Counted from the stretch's first letter, positions 36,845-45,850 are shown. The stretch: 64,000 nucleotides of DNA from Afipia sp. (GCA_024707075.1 JANQAK010000003.1:1302001-1366000), one strand, 5' to 3'. Numbers and translations: made by a program. The notes: generated from the sequence alone by a model not told the origin.

Positions 36845-38398
36845 GTGAAAATTCGTGGCGGCCTGCTTCTCGCTTCGTTACTTTTTTGCGTCGCCTTCGC
36901 GCCCGCCGCGCACGCGGCCTCCGCTGTCCGGCTTGCGCAGGCCGCGCCCGCGCAACCGGCGGCACCCGTTCCTGCTCCCGCACCGACCGACCAGCCCGCA
37001 CAACCGAGTGCCGATCCCGCACAACCCGCCGATCCATCGCAGCCCGCCGACGCCGACGAGCCTGTCGGCAACGTCGCCACATTGAAAGGCACCGCGACGG
37101 TCACGCGCAACGGCACGGTGACGCCGCTGAAACTTCAGGACGACATCTACAAAGGCGACGAACTGCAAACCGGAAAGAACGCGACGCTCGGCGTGACGTT
37201 CACCGACGACACCACGCTCAATCTCTCCGCAAATTCGCGTGTCGTGGTGGACAACTTCGTCTATCAGGACAACGGCAAGGACAACGCTGCGCTCATCAAC
37301 GTCACGCGCGGCACCATGGCCTTCGTCGCAGCCGCCGTCGCCAAGACCGGCGACATGAAGATCGAGACGCCGACGGCGACGCTCGGCATCCGCGGCACCA
37401 CCGGCGTCGTCGAAGTGCCCGAAGGTGCTGCGGCCAATGCCGCCAACAATGTCGGGGTCAAACTTTATCCCGACGCCGACGGCAAGGTCGGGCGCATCGA
37501 AGTGAAGGCCCGCGACGGCGCGCCGCTCGGCATGCTGACGCAGGGCGCCAGCGGCTTTACCGTGCGCGGCGTCATGGTGCGGGGATTCGGCATGCGGATG
37601 TCGGCGATGCCGATGGTGATGTCCGCGCAGATGATCGCGCGCGATCGCGGCTTCGTGCAGCGCGTGCACACGATGCAGGGTATCGGACGGAACATCGTCA
37701 TGCAGCAGCGCAATTTCCGTTTGCAGAATCCGCGTCAGCCCGGCTTCGGACGGCCTGGACTCAATCAGCCGGGTCAGCGCGGCGGACTCAACCAGCCCGG
37801 CCAGCGTGGCGGATTCAATCAGCCGGGTCAGCGCGGGCAACCGGGCCTGAACAACAGGCCGGGGCAGTTCAACCAGCCGGGTCTGCGTAACCAGCCCGGC
37901 CAGCCCAATCGTCCCGGTCTGAATCAACCGGGTCTGCAAAATCCGCCGGGACAGCGCGGCGGCTTGCAGCCGGGCACCGGGCGACCGGGTCTGCCCAATC
38001 AACCCGGCATGCAGCGGCCACCCGGCGCGCCGAACCAGTTCGGGCAGAGGCCCGGGCTGAACCAACCGGGAATGCAACGGCCGCCCGGCGTGCAGCAGGG
38101 CATGCGACAAGGACTTCCCGGTCCGTCCGGCTTGCCGCGGCAGACCGGCGTGCCGGGTTCATCGGGCATGCCGGGTGGATTCCAGCGGCCATCCGGCATA
38201 CCGGCGATCCAGGGTGGCGCGAGCGGCATTCTCAACCGGCTCGGCGTACCGGGCATCGCAGGCCGTGCCGGCATTCCGCAGGTGCCAACGCAGCGCATGC
38301 CGTCCACGGTGCCGCGCGCCGGTCAGGCCTTGCCGTCCGCGCAGAAAAAGCTGCCGCAACTGCCGAAGGGGAAGGATCTGCCGAAGGACATCCGGTAA
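36845..38398 (+). CDS. Exported FecR-domain protein with collagen-like NQPGQR repeats
   Basis: After a signal peptide (KIRGGLLLASLLFCVAFAPA..., cut near AHA-AS) and a Pro/Gln/Ala-rich linker, a FecR-type domain runs about residues 75-210 (VGNVATLKGTATVTRNG, LGVTFTDDTTLNLSANSRVV, ETPTATLGIRGTTGVVEV). From about residue 300 to 460 the protein is low-complexity, built of short Gly-Pro repeats such as LNQPGQRGG and NQPGMQRPPG. The C-terminus is Lys/Pro-rich. The GTG at 36845 is favoured; a GTG 9 bp upstream is possible. Surface or matrix role is a guess. Confidence 0.82.
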   Translation: MKIRGGLLLASLLFCVAFAPAAHAASAVRLAQAAPAQPAAPVPAPAPTDQPAQPSADPAQPADPSQPADADEPVGNVATLKGTATVTRNGTVTPLKLQDDIYKGDELQTGKNATLGVTFTDDTTLNLSANSRVVVDNFVYQDNGKDNAALINVTRGTMAFVAAAVAKTGDMKIETPTATLGIRGTTGVVEVPEGAAANAANNVGVKLYPDADGKVGRIEVKARDGAPLGMLTQGASGFTVRGVMVRGFGMRMSAMPMVMSAQMIARDRGFVQRVHTMQGIGRNIVMQQRNFRLQNPRQPGFGRPGLNQPGQRGGLNQPGQRGGFNQPGQRGQPGLNNRPGQFNQPGLRNQPGQPNRPGLNQPGLQNPPGQRGGLQPGTGRPGLPNQPGMQRPPGAPNQFGQRPGLNQPGMQRPPGVQQGMRQGLPGPSGLPRQTGVPGSSGMPGGFQRPSGIPAIQGGASGILNRLGVPGIAGRAGIPQVPTQRMPSTVPRAGQALPSAQKKLPQLPKGKDLPKDIR

Positions 38399-38485
38399 TC
38401 CGGTCTGGAACCGGACACGGCGCGCGGACTGGCGTGCTCTGGACGACGGCTGTAGCATCGCCGTCATGATGCGTGCGGAGTCGTT

Positions 38486-40039
38486 ATGCGCTTGAAGGTG
38501 ATCCTGCTGGGACTGGCGGCTCTTGTCGTGTCGTTCGCGGTCAGTCTTTTTGCGATGAACACCTTCTGGCCAGTCACGGTCGAGAAGCCGGTGCTGGTAA
38601 AATTGCCGCCGCTGCCGCCGGTATCGCGCAATTCAGAAATCCTCACGCCGATCGCCGTCTCGATCTCCGCGCTGCGCGATGCGCTCGATCGCGCCGCGCC
38701 GCGCAACCTCGGCGGCAAGGCCGACAATCCCGTCAGCCAGATTCTCCAGAACGCCGACATCAACTGGACAGTGGCGCGCGGACCGATCGCGGCGTCCGGC
38801 GTGCAGAACGCTTTGGCGCTGTCGACGCCGCTCGACGGCAAGCTCACGGTGCTGGGCTCGCTGTCGGCGGCGAGCGGAACGGCGCTGGGCAATGTGCTCG
38901 GAAATGTTCTCGGCAACAACGCCGTCAAGCAGCTCGGCAGCGTCTCGATCAAATCGCTCAATGCCAGCGCCGCCATCCACGGCAATGTCGCGATCACGTC
39001 GCGGCCCGAAATCCTGCCGGAATGGCGGATCGATCCGAAACTGACCGCGCAGGTCAGCATCGGCGAAAGCAGCCTCACCGTGGCAGGCGCGAAGGTCGCG
39101 GTGCCCGCGCAGGTCAAGCCGGTGATCGACAAGACCGTGGGCGAGCAGATGGCGGTGCTGCAACAGCGGCTGCGCAACGACCGCTCGCTGGAACAGAACG
39201 CGCGGCGCGAATGGGCGAAGCTCTGCCGCTCGCTGCCGTTGCCGCCCGCTGCCGCGGGCATGCCGGTGCTGTGGCTGGAGATGCGGCCGGTGCGCGCGGT
39301 GGCGGCGCAGCCGCGCATCGACGCCAACAACGTGAACCTCATGCTCGGTCTGCAAGCCGAAACCCGCGTGCTGCCCGCCGAGACCAAGCCGGACTGCCCG
39401 TTCCCGGCGGCGCTCGAGATCGTGCCGCCGCCCGACAACGGCCGCATCAAGATCGGCGTGCCGATCGATCTGCCTTTCACAGAGGTGAACAAGATCGTCG
39501 AGGTGCAACTGAAAGGCCGCACCTTCCCCGAGGACGGCAGCGGCTCGGTCGACGTCACGGTGAAAAGCGCGAACGTCGCCGCCGCTGGACAACGCCTGCT
39601 GATCTCGCTGCTCGTCAACGCGAAAGAAAAGAAAAGCTGGTTCGGCTTCGGCGGCGAAGCGACGATTCACATCTGGGGCCGCCCGGTGCTGGATCAGGCG
39701 CAGCAGATCCTGCGGCTGACCGATCTCGAACTCGCGGTCGAATCCGACACGGCATTCGGATTGCTCGGCGCCGCAGCACGTCCCGCGATTCCTTACCTGC
39801 AACGCGCGCTGGAGCAGCGCGCCACCATCGACCTGAAAACATTCGCCGCCAACGCGCAGCAAAAGATCTCGTCGGTGATCGGCGACTTGCGGAAGAACGA
39901 CGAAGGCATCCGCGTCGAGGCCTCGGTGACGAGCATCCGCCTCGGCAGCATCGCGTTCGATTCCAACACGCTGCGCGTGATCGCCGAAGCCGAAGGCACC
40001 ATCAACGTCGCGGTGACATCGCTGCCGAATTTGCAGTGA
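38486..40039 (+). CDS. DUF4403-family membrane-anchored periplasmic protein
   Basis: The 517-residue protein has an N-terminal signal anchor (residues 3-25, LKVILLGLAALVVSFAVSLFA) and a long periplasmic part without further membrane segments. The layout, with repeated beta-rich tubular-domain-like halves and stretches such as LEMRPVRAVAAQPRIDANNV and IPYLQRALEQRATIDLK, matches the DUF4403 family, thought to carry lipids but not characterised. GGAG lies 6 bp before the ATG. The gene follows the FecR-domain gene by 87 bp on the same strand. Confidence 0.75.
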   Translation: MRLKVILLGLAALVVSFAVSLFAMNTFWPVTVEKPVLVKLPPLPPVSRNSEILTPIAVSISALRDALDRAAPRNLGGKADNPVSQILQNADINWTVARGPIAASGVQNALALSTPLDGKLTVLGSLSAASGTALGNVLGNVLGNNAVKQLGSVSIKSLNASAAIHGNVAITSRPEILPEWRIDPKLTAQVSIGESSLTVAGAKVAVPAQVKPVIDKTVGEQMAVLQQRLRNDRSLEQNARREWAKLCRSLPLPPAAAGMPVLWLEMRPVRAVAAQPRIDANNVNLMLGLQAETRVLPAETKPDCPFPAALEIVPPPDNGRIKIGVPIDLPFTEVNKIVEVQLKGRTFPEDGSGSVDVTVKSANVAAAGQRLLISLLVNAKEKKSWFGFGGEATIHIWGRPVLDQAQQILRLTDLELAVESDTAFGLLGAAARPAIPYLQRALEQRATIDLKTFAANAQQKISSVIGDLRKNDEGIRVEASVTSIRLGSIAFDSNTLRVIAEAEGTINVAVTSLPNLQ

Positions 40040-40240
40040 GCATCCACGCATAGCACGGCCGCGCATTCGCATAGCTGCAAGCCACTCACATCGCAGCATT
40101 AATTCCACGGACACTTTCTCTCCACATTCGTTCCGCATCGGAACCGTTCGCGCCCGCTGCCGTTGAGCCGGGCCAGTCATCACGCCGGCATTGCGTCCCG
40201 CGTTGAACCCTTCCCATTCACTTCGCCGAGGACAAACATC

Positions 40241-40729
40241 ATGAAGCGTATCTTGCTCGCCGCAGCCGCGGCGATGATGCTGATTCATCCCGCCAGCGCG
40301 CAGCGCGTCAACTACGAACAGATGGTCGCGAGCCACGCCGCCGCGAACGGAGTTCCCGCAGATCTCGTGCATCGCGTGATCGTGCGCGAGAGCCGCTACA
40401 ATCCCCGCGCCGTCAGCAAGGGCAATTACGGCATGATGCAGATCAAGCTCGCGACCGCGCGCGGCCTCGGCTACACCGGCACCGCGCAGGGCCTGCTCGA
40501 TCCGGACACCAACCTCACCTACGCCGTGAAGTATCTCGCGGGCGCCTATCGCGCGGCGAACGGCAATCACGACCGCGCCGTCTCTTATTATGCCGGCGGC
40601 TATTACTATGCCGCCAAGCGCCAGGGATTGCTGCCGCGCCAGCAGGCCAGCGCCGAGCCGTCGGGCATTTCGCTGTTCGACGCCAACGCGCAGGAACTTC
40701 CGCGCCGGCATCGCCGCCATCGCCACTGA
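40241..40729 (+). CDS. Small secreted lytic transglycosylase (SLT domain)
   Basis: The 162-residue protein has a signal peptide (RILLAAAAAMMLIHPASA) and one SLT/lysozyme-like domain. The catalytic Glu50 is in VIVRESRYNPRAVS, and KGNYGMMQIKLATARGLGY and LTYAVKYLAGAYRAANG follow as in family 1 transglycosylases, which cut glycan strands to 1,6-anhydro ends. The C-terminus is a His/Arg-rich tail. The frame opens 26 codons earlier, but the signal peptide fixes the start at 40241. Confidence 0.9.
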   Translation: MKRILLAAAAAMMLIHPASAQRVNYEQMVASHAAANGVPADLVHRVIVRESRYNPRAVSKGNYGMMQIKLATARGLGYTGTAQGLLDPDTNLTYAVKYLAGAYRAANGNHDRAVSYYAGGYYYAAKRQGLLPRQQASAEPSGISLFDANAQELPRRHRRHRH

Positions 40730-40746
40730 ACGTCATTGCGAGAATT

Positions 40747-40824
40747 GTCATTGCGAGGAGCGCAGCGACGAAGCAAGCCAGAATCTTTGCGGAACTTTGG
40801 ATTGCTTCGCTTCGCTCGCAATGA
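40747..40824. repeat. Inverted-repeat element, family B copy 2
   Basis: GTCATTGCGAGGAGCGCAGC and GCTTCGCTCGCAATGAC form the outer arms with GAAGC/GCTTC inside. A duplicated half-end (CGTCATTGCG) lies just before at 40731. It separates the transglycosylase gene from the convergent membrane-protein operon. Confidence 0.85.
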
Positions 40825-40868
40825 CGGCGAGAATGTCGTGCTGTGCCCGCTTCAGTTCAAAGCGGGCT

Positions 40869-42344
40869 TTATTTCCGGATTTCCGGCTCGACGCTGTGGC
40901 GCGCGGCGCCATCGCGGACATGGACCACCACCTGATCGTCGATGAAGATCTTTCGCCAGCCGTCGACCTGATCGAGGATCAGCGCGGCCGGTGTCTTCCG
41001 GTTCAGCAGCGTGGCGTCGATCCTGTGCCGCTCCAGCAGCTCGAAGAATTCGGCGGGACGCCGCAGCCTCCGCGCCTCGTCGTGCTCGACCACGAATTTT
41101 TCGCCGTATAGCTCGGTGCGGCCGTCGATGTAGGGCGCGAGCCCCTGCGAAATCATGTAGCCGCCGAAATTGTATTCGTTGAACACGCGCCGCGCGTGAT
41201 TGTCCTTGAGAACGGCCACCGCCGCAGCGGGCGTCACGTTCGCCGCCGGGCGATACTGGCCCACTGCAAGCGCGCCCAGCGTCATAACCATCATCAATGC
41301 GAGAGCGCCCGACAGCGCGACGCCATGCGGTCGCGGAAATGTCAGCCCCGCCTCATCGCCGCGCCCGCCGAACTGCGCGGCCAGCGGGGCCGCGACCACC
41401 ATCGGCCCGAGCAGCGCAAAGACATCCGCGTTACGGACATGCGCCAGCATCATATAGAGCAGGCCGACGAACAGCAGATTGCGCATCAGCGGGAGCTTCA
41501 GGCCCCGGAAAAACGCGAGCGCGATAATCAGCAGCGTGCCGACTTCGATCGGCCCGAGAGAACTGAAATCGGCGGGCATCCATTCACGGATCAGCTTCAG
41601 CGCCTCGCCGAGACTGAGGATGGCGCGCGCGCCCAGCAGCGCATTCCAGCCATAGGGCGTGATGCAGCTTGCCGCCAGCGCCACGAGGCCGAACACGAAC
41701 CAGCGCAACAACAGGCGCAGCCGCGCCGACGATTCCACATTCAGCACCGCATCCAGCGCAATGGGGCCGATCAGCACGAGGCCGAAAACGAAGCCTCCAT
41801 GCAGGTTGGACCACAGCGTCATCAGGACCACGAGCGCCAAGGGCGGGGCCTCGCGGCGCTCCGCCGTCGACAGCAGAGCCGCGACCCACGCCACCATCAC
41901 CGGCAGCGCCAGCACATGCGGCCGCGCGTAGAGATGGGGCAATGCGATCAGAAACGACAGCGGCAGCATCAGCATCACCGGCACGTCGCCGAGATGGCGG
42001 ACCAGAAACCGCGTCAGCAGCACATATGTCAGCGCAATCGCCAGCGCCGCCAGCGCGACGGGACCGGCCCATCCGAACCACGCATAGACCTGGCTGTAGA
42101 TCACCTGCGCCAGCCACTGCGTCGAAATCCACGGCTGGCCCGGCATCGTGAACGAGTAGCTGTCAGTCCACGGCACCGCGCGATGATCGACCATCCATTG
42201 TCCGATCGCGATCTGCCAGTAGGTGTCAGGATCGAGCAGCAGCCGGTCGCCGCCGGCCAGCATCACGCCAAGCACGATCACGCCGGCCCACAACGGCAGG
42301 GTGCGTCGCTCCGCCGGCGCGGCTTCGATGGCCTGTGCGGTCAT
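40869..42344 (-). CDS. GT-C-like polytopic membrane protein, paralogue 2
   Basis: The 491-residue protein has about ten or eleven hydrophobic helices and a soluble C-terminal domain. After the first helix, LLLDPDTYWQIAIGQWMVDH carries the acidic loop expected of GT-C membrane glycosyltransferases that use lipid-linked sugars. It also has LYARPHVLALPVMVAWVAAL, WSNLHGGFVFGL and ASCITPYGWNALLGAR. The C-terminal NEYNFGGYMISQGLAPYIDG is shared with the next gene. Family assignment is by layout only. ATGA overlap with its paralogue shows cotranscription. Confidence 0.7.
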   Translation of the reverse strand: MTAQAIEAAPAERRTLPLWAGVIVLGVMLAGGDRLLLDPDTYWQIAIGQWMVDHRAVPWTDSYSFTMPGQPWISTQWLAQVIYSQVYAWFGWAGPVALAALAIALTYVLLTRFLVRHLGDVPVMLMLPLSFLIALPHLYARPHVLALPVMVAWVAALLSTAERREAPPLALVVLMTLWSNLHGGFVFGLVLIGPIALDAVLNVESSARLRLLLRWFVFGLVALAASCITPYGWNALLGARAILSLGEALKLIREWMPADFSSLGPIEVGTLLIIALAFFRGLKLPLMRNLLFVGLLYMMLAHVRNADVFALLGPMVVAAPLAAQFGGRGDEAGLTFPRPHGVALSGALALMMVMTLGALAVGQYRPAANVTPAAAVAVLKDNHARRVFNEYNFGGYMISQGLAPYIDGRTELYGEKFVVEHDEARRLRRPAEFFELLERHRIDATLLNRKTPAALILDQVDGWRKIFIDDQVVVHVRDGAARHSVEPEIRK

Positions 42345-43843
42345 GGGCGCGCGCCTTCCGGCTTTATCTTGAAGTCGGCCGGAGCGCCGGGCTTGCGGAT
42401 GTGAACGACGGCTTCATCGTCGGCATAGATCCGCTGCCAGCCATCGAGACGGTCGAGCAGGCCGACCGCCGGCGTTGCCGGCGTCAGCAGCGTGGCATCG
42501 ATCTTCCAGGTCTCAAGCAGGCCCAGAAAGGAACCGACGTCCTTGAGCGCGAACGCGTTGAGCGCCTTCACGACGAAGTCCTCGCCGTACAGTTCGGCGC
42601 GTCCGTCGAAGAATACCGGGATGCCCTGCGTGATGAGATAGCCGCCGAATCCGGCATTGTGCAGAATCCGCGCGACCTTGCGCTCCTTCAGGATATTGAC
42701 CGCCGCAATCGGCGTCTGCCCCACCACCGGCGTGAACGTGTGATAGGCGGCGAAGGCCCATGTCGCCGCCGTGACAACGAGGACAACCGCGACGATGCCG
42801 GTCCTGCTGCGCGGCGTCTGCGCGCCGCCATCGCTATGGCCGAACCGGATCGACAGCGGCTTCGCCAGCACCAGCGGCGTCAGCAGTGCGAACACCTCGA
42901 TATTGCGGGTGTGCGACAGCGCCATGTGCAGCAGCCCGAGCACCAGCAGGATGCGCGGCGGCGACAGCACGATGCCGCGCCAAAGCGCCGCGCCAAGTGC
43001 GGCGAGCAGGCAGACCTCAAATGCGCCGAGACCAGAGAAATCCGCGGGCTGCCATTCGGGGATCAGCGCCAGCGCGCCGCCGAGATCGAGAATCTGGCGC
43101 GCGGCCAGCAGCGAGTTCCAGCCGTAGGGCGTGATGCAGCTTGCAACCGGCGCGCAGAGCGCGAACGCCGCCCAGCGCAGCGTCAACGGAAATCTCTGCG
43201 ATGCGCCCGCGTTCCACACCGCGTCGAGCGCGAACGGCGCGATCAATGCCAGTCCCAGCACGAAGCCGCCGTGAAGATTGGCCCACAGCGCGATCAGCGG
43301 CAGCAGCCAGAACGACGGCGCGCGGCGCTCGTCGCTGGCGTTCACCAGACCAGCCACCCACGCCACCATCACCGGCAGCGCCAGCACATGCGGCCGCGCG
43401 AGGAAATGATGCGCGGAGAGCACGGCCGCCGCCATCGCCACGATCACCGCATGGGTCGCCGCGAAGCGCCGGCACAGCGCATGGATCAGCAGCGCGAATG
43501 CCGCCGCGGTCCCGAACGCCGCAAGGATCACCGGACCGGCCCAGCCGATCGCCACATGGGAGGCGGCATACAGCACCTGCGCCAGCCACGACGACGAGAT
43601 CCACGGCGCACCGGGCTTGGTGAAGGAATAGATATCGATGGTGGGCACCGCGCGGTGATCGATGATCCATTGCCCGATCGCCGTCTGCCAATAGGTGTCG
43701 GCATCCTGCAATGCGCGATTGCCACCGATCACGAACAGCAGAAAAAGACCCGCGCCGAACCACAGCCACGCCGGCACCCGGCCGAAGGCTTTTTCAAGCA
43801 CGCCCGGCTTGTGTCCGATGCCGTTGACGTCGGCGATGCTCAT
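42341..43843 (-). CDS. GT-C-like polytopic membrane protein, paralogue 1
   Basis: The 500-residue protein is a tandem paralogue of the following gene, sharing DADTYWQTAIGQWIIDHRAV, ARPHVLALPVMVAWVAGL, WANLHGGFVLGLAL, SCITPYGWNSLLAARQI and NAGFGGYLITQGIPVFFDGR. About ten transmembrane segments are present. The ATG at 43843 is chosen because upstream in-frame sequence (to 43999) is low-quality and runs into repeats. A sugar-transfer role is inferred from the acidic first loop. Transcription starts in the gap before the TPP element, reading away from it. Confidence 0.7.
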   Translation of the reverse strand: MSIADVNGIGHKPGVLEKAFGRVPAWLWFGAGLFLLFVIGGNRALQDADTYWQTAIGQWIIDHRAVPTIDIYSFTKPGAPWISSSWLAQVLYAASHVAIGWAGPVILAAFGTAAAFALLIHALCRRFAATHAVIVAMAAAVLSAHHFLARPHVLALPVMVAWVAGLVNASDERRAPSFWLLPLIALWANLHGGFVLGLALIAPFALDAVWNAGASQRFPLTLRWAAFALCAPVASCITPYGWNSLLAARQILDLGGALALIPEWQPADFSGLGAFEVCLLAALGAALWRGIVLSPPRILLVLGLLHMALSHTRNIEVFALLTPLVLAKPLSIRFGHSDGGAQTPRSRTGIVAVVLVVTAATWAFAAYHTFTPVVGQTPIAAVNILKERKVARILHNAGFGGYLITQGIPVFFDGRAELYGEDFVVKALNAFALKDVGSFLGLLETWKIDATLLTPATPAVGLLDRLDGWQRIYADDEAVVHIRKPGAPADFKIKPEGARP

Positions 43844-43941
43844 TTGCGGTCCTGATCGCGAAAAGGTTCCGCGACCTAACCACCGGCGGCATAATTCCGG
43901 GTAAACCGAGCGGCGAGTAATCCTCGATATCCGCGCATCGT

Positions 43942-44098
43942 TAGCGGCTCTTCTCACCTCCGCCGGAAAGGGGAGGTCGACAAGACCTAAGCGCGTCAAG
44001 ACGCGCTTAGGTCTTGCCGGGAGGGGGCCGTTTCAGGCTTCGTTAACCTCGCGTGACCCAGATCCCCACCCCAACCCTCCCCTTCCAGGGGAGGGAGT
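43942..44098. repeat. Degenerate family C repeats with a 36-bp palindrome
   Basis: Opposed GGGGAGG/CCTCCCC hairpins (about 43946-43977 and 44056-44095) enclose a perfect palindrome. Its 17-bp arms 43981-43997 and 44000-44016 (half-site CAAGACCTAAGCGCGTC) have a 2-nt centre. This fills the first part of the 473-bp gap between the GT-C operon and thiO; the riboswitch fills the last. Confidence 0.85.
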
Positions 44099-44224
44099 TC
44101 CACTTCTTCCGTTCTCGTCATTGCAATGCGAAATGCAGAAACGCGTTTCCACGATGCGGAAAAGCCGTGCAGGATTGCGGCTCCAGCCATTGACACCTCC
44201 GGCATCCGGCTTATCGTGCGGGCT

Positions 44225-44313
44225 GTTCCGAGGGGTGCTCCGCATGGAGCTGAGATACCGCAGTCGCGCGGTGACCCTTTGAACCTGATCCGGGTCATGC
44301 CGGCGAAGGGACA
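44225..44313 (+). promoter_or_regulatory. TPP riboswitch (THI element)
   Basis: The thiamine pyrophosphate aptamer is recognisable by AGGGGTGCTC (44231-44240), the signature GCTGAGAT (44249-44256), ACCCTTTGAACCTGATC (44274-44290) and the closing CCGGCGAAGGGA (44300-44311). It ends 3-4 nt before the thiO ATG, and its last strand contains the purine-rich AAGGGACAGGG, the thiO ribosome site. TPP binding should therefore hide the start signal. Confidence 0.95.
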
Positions 44314-44316
44314 GGG

Positions 44317-45339
44317 ATGTTAAAAGACAAATCATCTCCGCGAGGAGAATCTTCCATCAATATCATCGGCGCGGGCATTGCCGGCACATGGCAGGCATTG
44401 CTGTTCGCGCGCGCGGGCTACGACGTCACGCTGCATGAGCGCGGCGACGCGGCGATGACGCAGGCGACCAGCCACTTCGCCGGCGGCATGCTGGCGCCGT
44501 GGTGCGAGGGCGAAAGCTCCGAGCCGATCATCATGCGGCTCGGCACCCGCTCGCTCGACCTGTGGCGCGAACAGTTGCCCGAGACGCCGTTCAACGGCTC
44601 GCTGATCGTCTCGCATCCGCGCGATCGCGCCGACTTCGAGCGCTTCGCCCGGCTCACCACCGAGCACACCCGGCTCGACGCTGCCGGCGTCGCCGAACTC
44701 GAACCGTCGCTCGACGGCAGGTTTCGCGAGGGATTGTTTTTCCCCGGCGAAGGCCATGTCGAGCCGCGCAATGTTTTGCCGAAGCTGCACGAGAAGCTGA
44801 CCGCCGCCGGCGGCACCATCCGCTTCGAAGCGGAATGCAATCCGGACGACCTCGAAGGCATCGTGATCGATTGCCGCGGCTTGAGCGCGCGCGACAAGCA
44901 TCCCGACCTGCGCGGCGTCAAGGGCGAGATGATCGTGATCGAGACGCCCGACGTGCAACTGGCGCGTCCGGTCCGCTTCATTCATCCGCGGTGGACTCTC
45001 TATGTCATCCCGCGCGACGACAACCGATTCATGCTCGGCGCCACCTCCATCGAGAGCGAAGACACCGGCGTCAGCGTGCGCTCCGCGCTCGAACTGCTCA
45101 GCGCCGCCTACGCCGTGCATCCGGCGTTCGGCGAAGCACGCATCCTTGAATTCGGCGCGGGGCTGCGTCCCGCCTTCCCCGACAATCTGCCGCGTGTCGT
45201 CATCGACCGAAGCAGGAAGCGCATCTCCGTCAACGGACTGTATCGCCACGGCTTCCTGCTGGCGCCCGCGCTGGCGGAACTGACGCTGGCCTATGTCCAG
45301 CGCGGCGCCATCGACAACGAGGTGATGCAATGTTGCTGA
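44317..45339 (+). CDS. thiO: Glycine oxidase ThiO
   Basis: ThiO is an FAD oxidase giving iminoglycine (dehydroglycine) for the thiazole half of thiamine. The 340-residue protein has the FAD loop INIIGAGIAGTWQALLFARA near the N-terminus, SHFAGGMLAPWCEGE, FFPGEGHVEPRNVLPKL, and the C-terminal GAGLRPAFPDNLPRVVID with LYRHGFLLAPALAE. It is the first gene after the TPP riboswitch, with thiS 7 bp downstream. Confidence 0.94.
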   Translation: MLKDKSSPRGESSINIIGAGIAGTWQALLFARAGYDVTLHERGDAAMTQATSHFAGGMLAPWCEGESSEPIIMRLGTRSLDLWREQLPETPFNGSLIVSHPRDRADFERFARLTTEHTRLDAAGVAELEPSLDGRFREGLFFPGEGHVEPRNVLPKLHEKLTAAGGTIRFEAECNPDDLEGIVIDCRGLSARDKHPDLRGVKGEMIVIETPDVQLARPVRFIHPRWTLYVIPRDDNRFMLGATSIESEDTGVSVRSALELLSAAYAVHPAFGEARILEFGAGLRPAFPDNLPRVVIDRSRKRISVNGLYRHGFLLAPALAELTLAYVQRGAIDNEVMQCC

Positions 45340-45346
45340 TCGTCCA

Positions 45347-45544
45347 ATGTTTCTGATCGTCAACGGGGAGCGCCGCGAGACACAGGCCACGCGCGTCGAC
45401 GCGCTGCTGGCCGAGCTTGAGTATGAAGGCACGCATCTGGCGGTCGCGGTGAACTACGACGTGGTGCCACGCGCGCGCTGGGCCGACACGCCGCTGAACG
45501 ACAACGACGCGGTGGAAATCCTCACACCGCGGCAGGGAGGGTAA
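45347..45544 (+). CDS. thiS: Sulfur carrier protein ThiS
   Basis: ThiS is a ubiquitin-fold carrier whose C-terminal glycine is adenylated and thiocarboxylated to bring sulfur to ThiG. The 65-residue protein begins FLIVNGERRETQATRVDALL and ends in DAVEILTPRQGG, the required Gly-Gly. Length is normal. A stand-alone ThiF adenylating enzyme is not in this window. Repeats separate it from thiG. Confidence 0.94.
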   Translation: MFLIVNGERRETQATRVDALLAELEYEGTHLAVAVNYDVVPRARWADTPLNDNDAVEILTPRQGG

Positions 45545-45562
45545 CATGAAAACTCTCGTCTG

Positions 45563-45698
45563 GTCGTCCCGGCGAAGGCCGGGACCCATAACCACCGGCC
45601 TCGCTTGTAATCAGGGACATCTGCCATCGCGCCTCACTGCAAACTCAGGGCGTATGGGTCCCGGCTCGCGTTCGCTTCGCTCACTTGGCCGGGACGAC
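45563..45698. repeat. Paired palindromic element, family A copy 2
   Basis: Left arm 45563-45587 matches copies 3 and 4 closely. The right arm (45656-45698) has an enlarged loop. The spacer is 68 bp, close to the other copies. It lies inside the thiamine operon between thiS and thiG. Confidence 0.85.
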
Positions 45699-45712
45699 GC
45701 GGCTCCCTTTCA

Positions 45713-45838
45713 CCTCTCCCCGTCTACGGGGAGAGGTCGGAGCCTGAGCGCAGCGAAGGCTCCGGGTGAGGGGCTTGTTCACGCTCGACAGCTTGCCCCT
45801 CACCCCAACCCTCTCCCCGTTTACGGGGAGAGGGAGCA
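45713..45838. repeat. Inverted-repeat element, family C copy 2
   Basis: CCTCTCCCCGTCTACGGGGAGAGG opens the unit and CCCCGTTTACGGGG closes it, with TGAGGGGC/GCCCCTCA within. It abuts the family A element, and together they fill the 306-bp thiS-thiG gap. thiG's ribosome site AGAAGGTG lies right after it. Confidence 0.85.
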
Positions 45839-45850
45839 GAAGGTGCCCCC

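Noticed and set aside
36878-38110. A 410-residue minus-strand open frame
   Set aside because: Antisense to the FecR-domain gene, which has a signal peptide and recognised domain.
37740-38110. Tandem DNA repeat as assembly artefact
   Set aside because: The NQPG-type units vary in codons and residues, so this is a true low-complexity coding tract rather than a duplicated read.
38633-40726. A 697-residue minus-strand open frame
   Set aside because: Antisense to the DUF4403 and transglycosylase genes, His/Arg/Gly-rich with no motif; a high-GC shadow.
45563-45838. Insertion sequence or CRISPR array in the thiamine operon
   Set aside because: The repeats are short inverted hairpins without a transposase frame and without regularly spaced direct repeats.
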